Part shown: piece after piece, positions 1 to 9,002 of the stretch | How positions within the stretch are numbered: the first letter of the stretch is position 1 | How the letters are laid out: each line of letters opens with the position of its first letter | Assembly: GCF_024746815.1 (NCBI RefSeq) | Contig: NZ_CP080528.1 | Location: 62,001-126,000 of the forward strand | DNA from: Mesorhizobium sp. AR07 | Lineage (GTDB): Bacteria; Pseudomonadota; Alphaproteobacteria; Rhizobiales; Rhizobiaceae | Direction: 5' to 3' | Length of the DNA: 64,000 nt | The notes under the pieces: model-generated | Seen by the model: only the letters and a program-made list of their open reading frames with translations | What the model was told of the DNA's origin: nothing | Database searches by the model: none | Position numbers and translations under genes: made by a program

Positions 1-878
1 GCGGCCAGATGCCGCTGGCCAAGCCATCGCAGCCGATAGGGCTCTCCGACATCGTGCAATCCGGCCTGTGGAGCAGCCTTAGCACTGGCAGTCTCTATGA
101 CTACCAGACCACGATGCTGCAGCCGGTCGGCGGCATGGACATGATAGCCAGGGCGTTCGAGAGGGAAGTCGGCAGCCTTACCAAATACAACGTGAAGGTC
201 ACGGAGATCGACCAGGACGACGAAAGCGTCACCATCCGCTACGAGGATGCGCGAAAGGGCGGCGAGGCGCAGACCGCCACCGCTGACTGGTGTATCTGCA
301 CCGTGCCGTTCTCCGTGCTCAGCCAGATCAAAACCAAGGTGTCGACCGAAACGAAGGCGGCGATTGACAACCTGCCTTACGGTGCCGCGATCAAGGTGGG
401 ATTGCAGTTCAAGCGCCGCTTTTGGGAAGAGGACGAACACATCTACGGCGGCATCACCTACACCGATCTGCCCAACACGCTGATCTCCTATCCCAGCACC
501 GACTATCACAGCCCGGGCAAGGGCGTGCTTCTCGGCGCCTTTTCATTGGAGGCCTGGGCTTACGAGTTCACGTCGCTGCCGCCGGAAGAGCGCATCCAGA
601 AGGCGCTGGAGTACGGGGCTCAGATCCATCCGCAATACAAAGACGAGTTCGACAACGGCGTTGCCGTCGGCTGGCACCGCGTGCCATGGACGCTCGGCTG
701 CTATGGCGAATGGACCGAGGAGAAGCGCAAGGAACACTATCATGCGGCAAGCTCGATCGACGGGCGCATCGCCATGGCCGGCGAGCACATCTCCTACATG
801 CCGGCCTGGATGGAAGGAGCGATCCTGTCTTCGCTCGATGCGATCGGGCGTCTCCACCAACGCGTGGTCAGCGGCTGA
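1..878 (+). CDS. Flavin amine oxidase, C-terminal part (gene runs off the left edge)
   Basis: FAD-dependent amine oxidase of the monoamine oxidase/NicA2 superfamily, missing its N-terminus because the reading frame is open from the window edge; the ATG at 9 is not a convincing start. The N-terminal GxGxxG dinucleotide-binding motif would lie outside the window. Visible are the substrate-domain segment (LQPVGGMDMIARAF near residue 38) and the C-terminal FAD-contact motif (GEHISYMPAWMEGA near residue 260), which is diagnostic of the family. It would oxidise an amine to an imine with FAD as cofactor; the substrate cannot be told. A c-type cytochrome starts 51 bases downstream on the same strand, suggesting that electrons go to the cytochrome and not to oxygen. 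Confidence 0.85.
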   Translation, partial: GQMPLAKPSQPIGLSDIVQSGLWSSLSTGSLYDYQTTMLQPVGGMDMIARAFEREVGSLTKYNVKVTEIDQDDESVTIRYEDARKGGEAQTATADWCICTVPFSVLSQIKTKVSTETKAAIDNLPYGAAIKVGLQFKRRFWEEDEHIYGGITYTDLPNTLISYPSTDYHSPGKGVLLGAFSLEAWAYEFTSLPPEERIQKALEYGAQIHPQYKDEFDNGVAVGWHRVPWTLGCYGEWTEEKRKEHYHAASSIDGRIAMAGEHISYMPAWMEGAILSSLDAIGRLHQRVVSG

Positions 879-929
879 CGGCCCGCCGCCAGCCAGCTCG
901 CCCTGATCGCAATCTGGAGACTTTTGGAC

Positions 930-1334
930 ATGAACCGGATCACCTCTTTCGCCGCCACCGTTGCCGTTGCGGCTTTCGCTGCGTTTCCTGTTTTTGGGCA
1001 ATCGTCCGACTCGACCGGTTTTGGCAATGCCTCGAAGATCCAACCCAGAGATGGCGCCGGCATTTACGCGGCGATCTGCCGGGGTTGCCACATGCCGGAA
1101 GGCGTCGGCGCAGTCGGGGCCGGCAAATATCCGGCGCTCGCCAAGAACGAGAAGCTCGAAGCGGGCGCTTATCCGGTCGTCATGGTGGTCAAGGGTCAGA
1201 AGGCGATGCCGCCGCTCGGCTCCTATCTCGATGACGAGCAGGTGACGGCCGTGGTTAATTACATCCGTACCAATTTCGGCAACAACTACACGGATGCGGT
1301 GACTGTCGAAGACGTGCAGGCGGCGCGCCCGTAA
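930..1334 (+). CDS. Small periplasmic c-type cytochrome
   Basis: A protein of 134 residues with an N-terminal signal peptide (hydrophobic AATVAVAAFAAFPVFG, cleavage probably near FGQ-SS) and a single haem-binding CRGCH motif near residue 50. A methionine in AMPPLG is the likely distal ligand. This is the layout of a class I monohaem cytochrome c. I chose ATG 930, with GGAGA nine bases upstream, over the in-frame TTG at 924. It follows the amine oxidase gene closely and is probably co-transcribed, which fits a role as electron acceptor for that flavoenzyme, as known for NicA2/CycN; that link is inference. About 100 bases of unassigned sequence follow before the IS5 element. Confidence 0.85.
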   Translation: MNRITSFAATVAVAAFAAFPVFGQSSDSTGFGNASKIQPRDGAGIYAAICRGCHMPEGVGAVGAGKYPALAKNEKLEAGAYPVVMVVKGQKAMPPLGSYLDDEQVTAVVNYIRTNFGNNYTDAVTVEDVQAARP

Positions 1335-1436
1335 ACCCGGTCTGAACAGGTCATTGCAGGCGCATTACCGGCGGGCGCACGCTGACCTTCCTTGGCTCCG
1401 CGGCTATCTCGAACAGGAGTTGGTGCCGCTACGCTC

Positions 1437-2554
1437 GGCGTTGGTGCACGGATCTTTTATTGGTGTGGGTTTAGGCAAGCGGTAACCGCAATAGCCTTTG
1501 TAGCGTAGCCATGCCTTTCAAACATAATACCAGCCGCCGCCATCATATTGAGAAGATGAAGTTCAGGGTGACGAACTGGCCAGAATATGAGGCAGGACTT
1601 CGTCATCGCGGCAGTTTGACCCTGTGGGTGACGCCGGAAGCTCTGTCCAGGTGGCAAGCGCCAAGACGCAAGACACGTGGCGGCCAGCACCGCTATTCTG
1701 ATCTGGCGATCGAGACCACCTTGACGCTGGGCCTTGTGTTTGGCCTGCGGCTGCGCCAGGCAGAAGGCTTGCTGGAATCGGTGCTGCAACTGATGGGGCT
1801 GGCGCTCGCTGTCCCCGATCATACCACCCTGAGCCGTCGGGCGCGGACATGGCAATCGCTCAACAAACGGCATGATCGCCAGGTTCCGCCGGAGGGACCA
1901 GTGCATGTTCTTGTCGACAGCACCGGCCTGCAGGTCTACGGCGCGGGTCAGTGGCTGGAGGAGAAGCACGGCACCAGATCCCGTCGCAGTTGGCGCAAGC
2001 TGCATCTGGCACTGGATGCCGACAGCGGCGAGATCATTGCCCATACCCTGACTGATCAGGACACTGGCGATGTCTCTCAAGTTGAGCCACTACTCGACCA
2101 GATTGGCGGTCCGATCGGACAGTTTACTGCTGACGGCGCCTATGACGGAAAACCGACTTACGACGCAGTCATCGATCATAGCGCTGCCGCCGCAATCGTC
2201 ATTCCGCCTCGCGTCAACGCGGTCGAACCATTCGACGATAGACCTCCCGGCCAAAGGAACCAGCATATCGCCGCAATCGGCAGAGACGGCCGGATGAAAT
2301 GGCAGGTCTCCAACGGTTATGGCAAACGCTCGCTGGTCGAGACCGCCATAGGGCGATACAAGTCCACCATCGGGCGGCGTTTGCGGGCACGGTCGCTTCC
2401 CGTTCAGCAGACCGAAGTCGCCATCGGCTGCGCCGTCCTCAACCGCATGCTTGCCTGCGCACGCCCGAAATCCGCCCCCCGCAAGGCGGCCACGGCATAG
2501 TCTGCCGCTTCAAAGATCGACATCCGCTCAAGTCCGGACCCATGCACCAACGCC
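1437..2554 (+). mobile_element. IS5-family insertion sequence, complete
   Basis: One transposase gene bounded by imperfect terminal repeats of about 18 bases: GGCGTTGGTGCACGG at the left and the complement of GGCGTTGGTGCATGG at the right. Flanking bases give no convincing target duplication. A partial copy lies at 13978-14414 and another left tip at 15460-15491, so the element has been active here more than once. Confidence 0.75.
1511..2500 (+). CDS. IS5-family transposase
   Basis: DDE transposase of 329 residues and normal family length. Catalytic aspartates are visible in VDSTGLQVYG (near residue 135) and in FTADGAYDG (near residue 205), and the C-terminal acidic region is in VSNGYGKRSLVETAIGRYK. 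The start at ATG 1511 keeps a basic N-terminus (MPFKHNTSRRHH); a second ATG 45 bases later is possible. No frameshift or stop is seen, so this is probably the functional source of the broken IS5 fragment at 13978. Confidence 0.9.
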   Translation: MPFKHNTSRRHHIEKMKFRVTNWPEYEAGLRHRGSLTLWVTPEALSRWQAPRRKTRGGQHRYSDLAIETTLTLGLVFGLRLRQAEGLLESVLQLMGLALAVPDHTTLSRRARTWQSLNKRHDRQVPPEGPVHVLVDSTGLQVYGAGQWLEEKHGTRSRRSWRKLHLALDADSGEIIAHTLTDQDTGDVSQVEPLLDQIGGPIGQFTADGAYDGKPTYDAVIDHSAAAAIVIPPRVNAVEPFDDRPPGQRNQHIAAIGRDGRMKWQVSNGYGKRSLVETAIGRYKSTIGRRLRARSLPVQQTEVAIGCAVLNRMLACARPKSAPRKAATA

Positions 2555-2748
2555 TGCGCTACCAACTACTGCATCGAACCTCAGCAGCATTGTTGGAGGC
2601 GAAGCGGTTCAAGACGGACGAAGCGGCGATGATCGTACATTCCTTCTCCTTCTCCGTCTCCGGATGTGGTTCGCTGACTTCGAGCGGTTTGCCAGCCTTT
2701 TCGGCATGTCGGCTCGACCAGACCAACCAATCATCATCGTTTTGAAAA
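2555..2748. other. Unassigned spacer
   Basis: Sequence between the IS5 right end and the next open frame. Nothing recognisable on either strand. Confidence 0.4.
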
Positions 2749-2850
2749 GTGGCCGACGCCTTCGGTTGGGTTGGGCGACCGGAAATCAAGAACATCTCTC
2801 ACATTGAAGGCTCCATCATTTTGCAAAGGAGACTGTACACGTCAAAGCAG

Positions 2851-3270
2851 ATGGGTGACGCTTGCGAGATGGTGGTCGCCGCTGAACTGACCCTTGCCGG
2901 AGTGCCGGCTCTCAAAGTTCCTGACAACTGGCCTGGCTACGATGTCATCGCTCAGCCACTCGGGCATTCCCCGCAAAGGGTGTCTGTAAAGTCTCGAACG
3001 TTCAAACAAGGGCCGTCCTACGTCACCTACTACGACTTCGATCAGTTCGATTGGCTTGCAATCGTTATCCTGCTGCCAGATGTAACAAATGGCAGGGCAA
3101 TTTACCTGATCCCGAGAGACGTTTCCGACGCCCTCGCGCGCAGGGATAAACCAACCAGCAAGACGGCTGCCGAGCGCTATTTCCGGGTCGATCAAGTTGA
3201 GAGTTTGTTTGAAAAATATCGCAACTACTTCATTCTCCACCCTGTCGGGCGAGGCCTTGTGGCAGTGTAG
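2851..3270 (+). CDS. Hypothetical protein, possible PD-(D/E)XK-type fold
   Basis: An open frame of 139 residues from ATG 2851; the frame stays open to 2749, and a strong AAAGGAGA lies at 2825-2832, so an alternative start just after it is possible. I do not recognise a named family with certainty. The central stretch has a conserved aspartate followed by a beta-strand ending in a lysine (GYDVIAQ, then RVSVKSRTF), which is the D...xxK arrangement of restriction-like nuclease folds. The rest is FDWLAIVILLP and IYLIPRDV, typical of such cores. No partner gene is adjacent. The nuclease idea is inference from the motif spacing only. Confidence 0.5.
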   Translation: MGDACEMVVAAELTLAGVPALKVPDNWPGYDVIAQPLGHSPQRVSVKSRTFKQGPSYVTYYDFDQFDWLAIVILLPDVTNGRAIYLIPRDVSDALARRDKPTSKTAAERYFRVDQVESLFEKYRNYFILHPVGRGLVAV

Positions 3271-3568
3271 TGCCGTAAGATAGATACTTTCGACCAACCC
3301 CTCCGGGATTGCGGAGCGGCAAGGAGGGAGTGCCCCGCCGGCGTGGTGATTGTGGCAGCCTTGAGGTGTGGTGCTGCTCTCGGAACGTCTGGAGTACGAC
3401 TGAGCTCGCCGAGCAGAATCGGCGGCAAATTCCATCGTCCGGGGTTGCAGCGATTTCCGCCCACGGCAGCACTCCAGACGTCAATTGAAGGATAGGACAA
3501 CGGTCCTATCTCTTGCACCTGTCAACAAAACAGACTATGATCATCGGTAGTCATATGGAGACGTCGAC
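3271..3568. promoter_or_regulatory. Leader of the toxin-antitoxin operon with two inverted repeats
   Basis: Non-coding. It contains a perfect inverted repeat GATAGGACAACGGTCCTATC at 3491-3510 and a looser one, GACTA-N10-TAGTC, at 3533-3552, just ahead of the antitoxin ribosome site. The position fits operators for autoregulation by the antitoxin; the first could also be a weak terminator hairpin. Confidence 0.4.
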
Positions 3569-3817
3569 ATGAGAGAGATTCAGCTGAAGGACGCGAAGGC
3601 CACCTTGTCGGCGGTGGTCGATCAGGCCGTTGCCGGGGAGCCTTCCGTGATCACCCGCCACGGCAAGCCGGAGGCCGTGCTTGTGTCTTTCGAAGAATGG
3701 GAGAGGGTTTCCAAGGTGCCCAGCTTTGCAGACCTCCTGCTAGCCTTCCCGGGCGACCCCGACGACATTCCGGAACGGAAGCGGAAGCCCGCCCGCGCTT
3801 TGCGTGAGGGCCTCTAG
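3569..3817 (+). CDS. Antitoxin, Phd/YefM family
   Basis: A protein of 82 residues starting MREIQLKDAKATLSAVVDQA, the typical Phd/YefM N-terminus that forms the DNA-binding dimer, followed by ITRHGKPEAVLVSFEEWE, a hallmark of the family. The C-terminal 30 residues are charged (DIPERKRKPARA) and would wrap the toxin. The start has GGAG about nine bases upstream. The gene ends three bases before the PIN-domain toxin, so the two are translationally coupled. It should neutralise the toxin and repress the shared promoter; inverted repeats upstream are candidate operators. Confidence 0.9.
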   Translation: MREIQLKDAKATLSAVVDQAVAGEPSVITRHGKPEAVLVSFEEWERVSKVPSFADLLLAFPGDPDDIPERKRKPARALREGL

Positions 3818-3820
3818 CCC

Positions 3821-4255
3821 GTGTATCTGCTGGACACGAATATCGTGTCGGCCGACGCGCCGACGAAAAAGGAAGTCGGCTTGCAGCCGTTCGCCGACTG
3901 GCTGCGCAAGAATAATAACCATCTGTACATGTCGACGGTCACGGTTGCGGAGATCGAGGCGGGCATTGCCCGCGCCGTTAGGATCGGCGCGACGACGAAG
4001 ACAGCACGACTGCGCCGCTGGCTCGCCGCCGTCGAGCAGCTCTATGCTGGCCGCATCCTGCCGTTCGGCATCGAGGAGGCCCGCCACGCCGGCGCGATCA
4101 TTGACCGGGCGCGGGCGCATGATCCCGGCTTCGAAGACATCGCGATAGCCGCCACGGCGGCGGCGCGAGGCTACACGGTCCTGACGGCAAACGAGCGGCA
4201 TTTTCAGCCGCTCGGGGTGCCGTGGGCGAACCCGCTCAAGGAACTCCCGGCTTAG
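3821..4255 (+). CDS. PIN-domain ribonuclease toxin, VapC/FitB-like
   Basis: A protein of 144 residues starting at GTG 3821. The PIN acidic residues are visible: MYLLDTNIVS (first Asp), VAEIEAGIA (Glu near residue 46), and DPGFEDIAIAATA (Asp near residue 115), followed by VLTANERHF, which carries the last conserved Asn region. These residues coordinate Mg/Mn and cut RNA, commonly initiator tRNA or rRNA in VapC toxins; the target here is unknown. It is intact and paired with the Phd-type antitoxin. The pair may help keep this unstable region in the genome. Confidence 0.9.
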   Translation: MYLLDTNIVSADAPTKKEVGLQPFADWLRKNNNHLYMSTVTVAEIEAGIARAVRIGATTKTARLRRWLAAVEQLYAGRILPFGIEEARHAGAIIDRARAHDPGFEDIAIAATAAARGYTVLTANERHFQPLGVPWANPLKELPA

Positions 4256-4384
4256 TCCACGCTCTCGAAACGAGCGACCGCAAAGCGGTTGGTCTCGAAC
4301 CAAGATTGATCTCGGTCGTAGATGTAATCTGCCCCCACTGATCGCGGTGGTTCGCCCGCGCCGAAATTCGCACCGCGAGGATCC
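4256..4384. other. Unassigned spacer
   Basis: Short stretch after the toxin gene. No convincing gene or signal. Confidence 0.3.
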
Positions 4385-4600
4385 TTGTTTCTTGCGGCGC
4401 GCGGGTCGTTCCTTCCTCAAGTTGAGGTAGGCGATCCGCTCCGGGATCTCGGCATGGCCCAACCTCACGCCGTAAAAGAACCGCAGCGCGCACACCGTCT
4501 GGTTCAGCGCCGGCCACGAGATACCGGTCGAAACCAGATGCACCTGGAAGGCGCGAACGTCCTCCCGCCCAAGCCGGTCAATCGAAAGCGTTATTTGAGG
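4385..4600 (-). pseudogene. Tyrosine recombinase remnant (N-terminal SAM-like domain)
   Basis: The reverse strand reads IDRLGREDVRAFQVHLVSTG and then ALRFFYGVRLGHAEIPERI, closely matching the N-terminal domain of the intact integrase at 8139-9002. Catalytic residues are absent. It is probably debris of another copy of the same integrase-IS91 element. Confidence 0.7.
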
Positions 4601-4612
4601 TGGATGTTCCCC

Positions 4613-4839
4613 CGCGGTACGCCACTTCGTGACCAAGTGCCGCGATCTCGCGCGCCCAGTAATGCGCACCCCCGCAGGCCTCGATGCCGACCAGACACGT
4701 CGGCTGCTTCTCGAAGAACCGCAACACCTCGGCACGGCGGAGCTTCCGGCTGACGATTGGAGCCCCCTCGGCGTCAGCGCCGTGCATCTGAAAAAACCTG
4801 CTTAGCCAAATCCAGCCCGATAGTGGTAATATGCTTCAC
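4613..4839 (-). pseudogene. IS110-family transposase remnant (N-terminus)
   Basis: From GTG 4839 the reverse strand reads VKHITTIGLDLAKQ, containing the first Asp of the DEDD (RuvC-like) motif. After one extra T in a T run it continues HGADAEGAPIVSRKLRR and CLVGIEACGGAHYWAREIAAL, with the Glu of the same motif. It is both frameshifted and cut off before the rest of the catalytic domain, so it is dead. Confidence 0.75.
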
Positions 4840-4916
4840 GGAACGGCTCCTATTTTGTGGCGTTGAATAAACGACCACGTTTTAGCACTCTGATGCTGCG
4901 GTAGCGGGCCGTTCCA

Positions 4917-5747
4917 CCTCATCATTATGACGAATACGGCTTCCAGCCGATCGTGGTGTTCGATGGCGATGGCCGGTTCGTCGGTGCGGTTCTTCGGCCA
5001 GCCAAGCGGCCGAGCGGGGCTGAGATCCGCCCCCATCTGCGCCGCCTGGTGCAGGCGATCCGGAACAATTGGCCGAACACACGGATCCTGATCCGGGCCG
5101 ACAGCCATTATTGCAGTCCACCGGTCATCGACTGGTGCCGCGCCAATGATGTCGACTTCATCATCGGGCTGGCGCCCACCACGACGCTGCGCAAGCATGT
5201 CGCGGATCTGGAAGCCAGCACGCTGGCGCGCTTCGAGGTGTCGGAGAAAACGAACAAGGTCCGCCGCTTCAAGGAGTTCGTTGACGGCGCCGCCAGCTGG
5301 AGCCGCGTCGAGCGCATCATTGCCCGCGTCGAGGTCGGTGCCCAAGGTAGCGACACTCGCTTCATCGTCACCAACCTTGCTGGCGGGAAAGCCAAGGCGC
5401 TCTACGAGGATCTCTACAGCCGGCGCGGCGCAGCCGAGAACCACATCAAGTCGTGGAAGACGCATCTCGCCGCCGACCGCACATCCTGCACCAGAGCGAC
5501 GGCCAACCAGTTCCGGTTGTTCCTGCATGCCGGTGCCTACTGGCTGATGTGGGGCCTGCGCGCCGCAATGCCGAAGCGTTCCAGCTTTGCCGTCGCCCAA
5601 TTCGACACGCTGCGTCTGCGCCTCATCAAGATCGTCGCGCGGGTGGTCGAGATGAAGACCCAGATCCGCTTGCATCTGCCGACATCCTGCCCCGACCAGC
5701 GCATCCTGCGCATCGTGCTCGACCGCATCCCGCGGCTCGTGACGTAG
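4917..5747 (+). pseudogene. IS1380-family transposase, N-terminus lost
   Basis: The frame begins inside the gene at HYDEYGFQPIVVFDGDG, a conserved IS1380 stretch, and continues to the natural C-terminus. Catalytic features are ILIRADSHYC (second Asp) and YSRRGAAENHIKSWK (Glu region). About 150 N-terminal residues, including the first Asp, are missing; the junction near 4916 abuts the IS110 remnant. It cannot be active as it stands. Confidence 0.8.
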
Positions 5748-6260
5748 CCGACGGGGCGCTGACGCCTCGAAACGAACCCGCCGACCGCAACCCGCAAACC
5801 CCCGCCTGCCATCACGACGGATCAATCCCGGCGCCGATGAAGCTCGTCAAAAGGCACCGCATCGCTAACCAGATGACCCATCAGCCGCCGAAAGCCGATC
5901 GCTGTGCATCAAACGGGTTAGTTCCTCGACTGTTTCTGCCGACAGACGGCGATCACGAAGCCGCGCCCCTGCAATATTTTCAAGCTCGGCTCTCATCTCT
6001 TCAACAAGCGTCTTCGCGCAACGGAACTCCGCGGCAAGGATGTTTTCCACCCGCGCCTGCAGGCCGCCGTTCATACCTGCTGCCACAGCGGTTTCGCACG
6101 TCCCGATCCCGTCCGGAGGTTTGGAAATACGCGGCTCAGTCGCCGTTCCAGACTGAGAGGGAGGACTGAGCTTTGGCAATGTCCGAACAACAACCCAATG
6201 GGCAGCACTTCCTGCTGTCGCCCGCGTGCCGGAAGCGACATCTCATGTATCTCGGAATCT
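5748..6260. other. IS1380 tail and an unassigned segment
   Basis: The first part is probably the right end of the IS1380 element. A reverse-strand frame at 5865-6179 (104 residues; NILAAEFRCAKTLVEEMRAE) looks coil-forming and could be a gene fragment, but I do not recognise it. Confidence 0.3.
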
Positions 6261-6266
6261 GGAGGG

Positions 6267-6317
6267 TTATGTGAGGTCGCATCGGTCGTCGCGGCGAGCT
6301 CGAGCGACCTCACATAA
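6267..6317. repeat. Palindrome at the 3' side of the IS91-like element
   Basis: TTATGTGAGGTCGC (6267-6280) is repeated as its perfect complement at 6304-6317, with a 23-base loop. The position is consistent with the terminal hairpin used by rolling-circle transposases (oriIS); this role is inferred. Confidence 0.5.
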
Positions 6318-6598
6318 GCCGGATTGAAGTAAGGCGCGGGTTGTTAGCCGCTGTTATGGGGATAGTAGGGCACGCTGTTTGACGGCGATAGCGAATTCGT
6401 CGCGTGCAGCGGTGGCACGACCGAATTTTGGCTTGATCCGGCGACCTTCGCGAGCAGCTTGGCGGGCGATCGGTGGCGATTTTTGCGCTCTCAATGCACA
6501 CTGTCGGTCTTTCGGAGTGGCCAGGGCCAAGCGGTGTCGCGCGCAGGCGGGGCGCTTGGTTTTGCGGGCATATCGGAGGGGGTGCGGATTGTCGGAGT

Positions 6599-8134
6599 TC
6601 ATGATGTATCGCACCAGAAAGATGATGGCCGGGGCGGCGAAACAGGCGCAACAGTGATCCCTGTCCTGTGCATGGGACGCCGGCAGTCAGGGCATTCGTA
6701 GGACTGCCTGTGCTGTGATTTGTCGGCCTGCGGCTGCCCGCCTGCTGGTGATGGCTGGTCGAGGAGCTGCCTGCAGAGACCGATCCGATCCCGTCGGTGG
6801 CTGTTGGCGAGAAAGCCGAAGTGACGCATGCGGTGGAAGCCGGCGGGAAGCACGTGAAGAAGAAAGCGCCGGATGAACTCGCGCGGGTCAAGGCGCATGA
6901 TCTTCTCGCGGTCCCGACCATTGCCACGGTAATCCTTCCATCTGAAGGCAACATGGCCGTCATCGACCTCGACGATGCGGCTGTTGGCGATGGCAACACG
7001 ATGGGTGTAACGGCCGAGATAGGCGAGCACCTGGTCAGGGCCGCCGAACGGTGGCTTCGAATAAACAACCCATTCGACGCGGCGAGCACGCGCGAGATGG
7101 CGGGTGAACGCCTCGTCGTCGTTGAGATGGCTGAGTTCGTTGGAGAAGCGGAGTTCACCGTGAGCGAAGACGTCGGCAAGGGCAGTCAGAAAGAGCCGCC
7201 GAAACAGACGCGACAGCACGCGCACGGGCAGAAAGAAGCCCGGCCGGCAAGCGACCCACCTTGACCTGCCGGGCGAGAGACCGCCGCCTGGCACGACGCA
7301 ATGGACATGGGGATGATGAGTCATGGCCTGGCCCCAGGTGTGAAGCACGGCGACGATGCCGATCTCGGCGCCCAGCCGCTTGGGGTCGGCGGCAACGGCC
7401 TGCAGCGTCTGGGCAACCCATTCGACGCGGCGAGCACGCGCGAGATGGCGGGTGAACGCCTCGTCGTCGTTGAGATGGCTGAGTTCGTTGGAGAAGCGGA
7501 GTTCACCGTGAGCGAAGACGTCGGCAAGGGCAGTCAGAAAGAGCCGCCGAAACAGACGCGACAGCACGCGCACGGGCAGAAAGAAGCCCGGCCGGCAAGC
7601 GACCCACCTTGACCTGCCGGGCGAGAGACCGCCGCCTGGCACGACGCAATGGACATGGGGATGATGAGTCATGGCCTGGCCCCAGGTGTGAAGCACGGCG
7701 ACGATGCCGATCTCGGCGCCCAGCCGCTTGGGGTCGGCGGCAACGGCCTGCAGCGTCTGGGCTGCGATCCGCATCAGCAATGCATAGACGACCGCCTTGT
7801 TGTGAAAGGCGATCTCGGCGATGCCAGGTGGTAGCGTGAAGACCACATGAAAGTACGGGACCGGCAACAGATCGGCGACGCGTGCATCGACCCACTCCTT
7901 GCGGGCCGCGCCCTGGCACTTCGGGCAATGGCGATTGCGGCAGGAATTATAGGAGATGCGGGTCCTGCCGCAATCGTCGCAGGCATTGACGTGACCGCCG
8001 AGCCTGGGTGTCCGGCAAGCTTCGATCGCGCCCATGACGCGTCGCTCGCCGCGGCCCAGATGGCCGGCGTTCTCACGCCTGTAGGAGCTCCCATGTCATC
8101 GAAAGATGTCGGCGACTTCGAAGGTGGGGCGCAA
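6599..8134 (-). pseudogene. IS91-family HUH transposase with nonsense codon and internal tandem duplication
   Basis: Relaxase-like transposase with an N-terminal zinc ribbon (CDDCGRT...CRNRHCPKC), the HUH motif (HHPHVHCVVPGG) and the catalytic tyrosine segment YLGRYTHRVAIAN. The natural reading from TTG 8134 (LRPTFEVADIFR) meets a TGA at 8096-8098 where family members continue into HGxxYRRxNAGHL. A 348-base stretch (7066-7413, repeated at 7414-7761) duplicates 116 residues in frame, so the protein carries two HUH motifs and two copies of the downstream helices. Translation from ATG 8035 would give 478 residues in place of about 360. Probably non-functional. Confidence 0.85.
7066..7761. repeat. 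In-frame 348-bp tandem duplication inside the IS91 transposase gene
   Basis: The stretch starting CAACCCATTCGACGCGGCGA occurs at 7066 and again at 7414, and both copies read identically by eye through their length. The unit is a multiple of three. Perfect identity indicates a recent event or an assembly artefact. Confidence 0.9.
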
Positions 8135-8138
8135 CCGA

Positions 8139-9002
8139 TTACGATTCCGGCGGCGTCACCTCCAGTCGTAATCGATCGAGCGGACTGGCCGTCGACCGGA
8201 TCGTGTCAGTGGAGACCTGCGTATAGCGCGCTGTTGTCGAGAGGTGGGCGTGGCCGAGCAGGACCTGGATGATGCGGATATCGGTCCCGTTCTCGAGCAG
8301 GTGAGTGGCAAAGGAATGCCGCAGCGTATGGACGGTGACGTGCTTGGAAAGACCCGCCGCCGTAACCGCCGAACGGCAGGCGGAATGCAGCACCCACGGC
8401 TCGATCGGCTTGTCAGGATCGCGCCCAGGAAACAGAATGTCCTTGGGCCGCGCCAAGCGCCAATAGCTGCGCAGGATACCGAGCAGTTCCGGCGACAGCA
8501 TGACGTAGCGGGCTTTGCCGCCTTTGCCACGCGTGATGTGGATCACCATCCTTGAGCTGTCGATATCGTTGGCGCGAAGACCACAGACCTCCGAGACCCT
8601 GAGACCGGCGGCATAAGCTGTTGTCAGAGCCACCCGCGCCTTCAAGCTGGAGACAGCTTGAAGAAATTCGACGACCTCGTCGCTGGAAAGAACAACCGGC
8701 AACTGGCGAGGCTCGCGCGCATACGGAATATGCTCCGGGATTGTATCCTGGCCGAGCGTTACGCCATAGAGGAACCGGAGTGCGCAGACGATCTGGTTCA
8801 ATCCCGACCAGGAGATGCCCTTCGACACGAGGTGAACCTGGAAGGCATGGATATCGTCAAGGCCCAGCCGATCGGGCGATCGGCCAAAATAGCGGCTAAA
8901 CTTTGCGACTGCATAAAGGTAGGATTGCTGCGTGGCCGGAGATAGATTGCGGACTGTCATGTCCTCGATCATCCGGCGACGCAGAGGGCTCATCTCTGCC
9001 AT
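8139..9002 (-). CDS. Tyrosine recombinase (phage-type integrase) of the IS91-like element
   Basis: Site-specific recombinase of 287 residues. Start ATG 9002 (MAEMSPLRRRMIEDMTVRN) has AGGAGAT just upstream; a longer frame from 9041 lacks such a site. The N-terminal SAM-like domain (SPATQQSYLYAVAKFSRYFG) is followed by the catalytic domain: first Arg in AAGLRVSEVCGL, His-x-x-Arg in HTLRHSFATHL, second His in LLGHAHLSTT, and the nucleophile Tyr in ARYTQVS. All catalytic residues are present and the frame is intact. It lies immediately upstream of the IS91 transposase gene; its precise role in such elements is not settled. Confidence 0.9.
   Translation of the reverse strand: MAEMSPLRRRMIEDMTVRNLSPATQQSYLYAVAKFSRYFGRSPDRLGLDDIHAFQVHLVSKGISWSGLNQIVCALRFLYGVTLGQDTIPEHIPYAREPRQLPVVLSSDEVVEFLQAVSSLKARVALTTAYAAGLRVSEVCGLRANDIDSSRMVIHITRGKGGKARYVMLSPELLGILRSYWRLARPKDILFPGRDPDKPIEPWVLHSACRSAVTAAGLSKHVTVHTLRHSFATHLLENGTDIRIIQVLLGHAHLSTTARYTQVSTDTIRSTASPLDRLRLEVTPPES

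Noticed and set aside
3740..4735. A 331-residue open frame on the reverse strand
   Set aside because: It spans the antisense of the PIN toxin gene and runs into integrase and IS110 debris; only its first part has meaning, as an integrase remnant.
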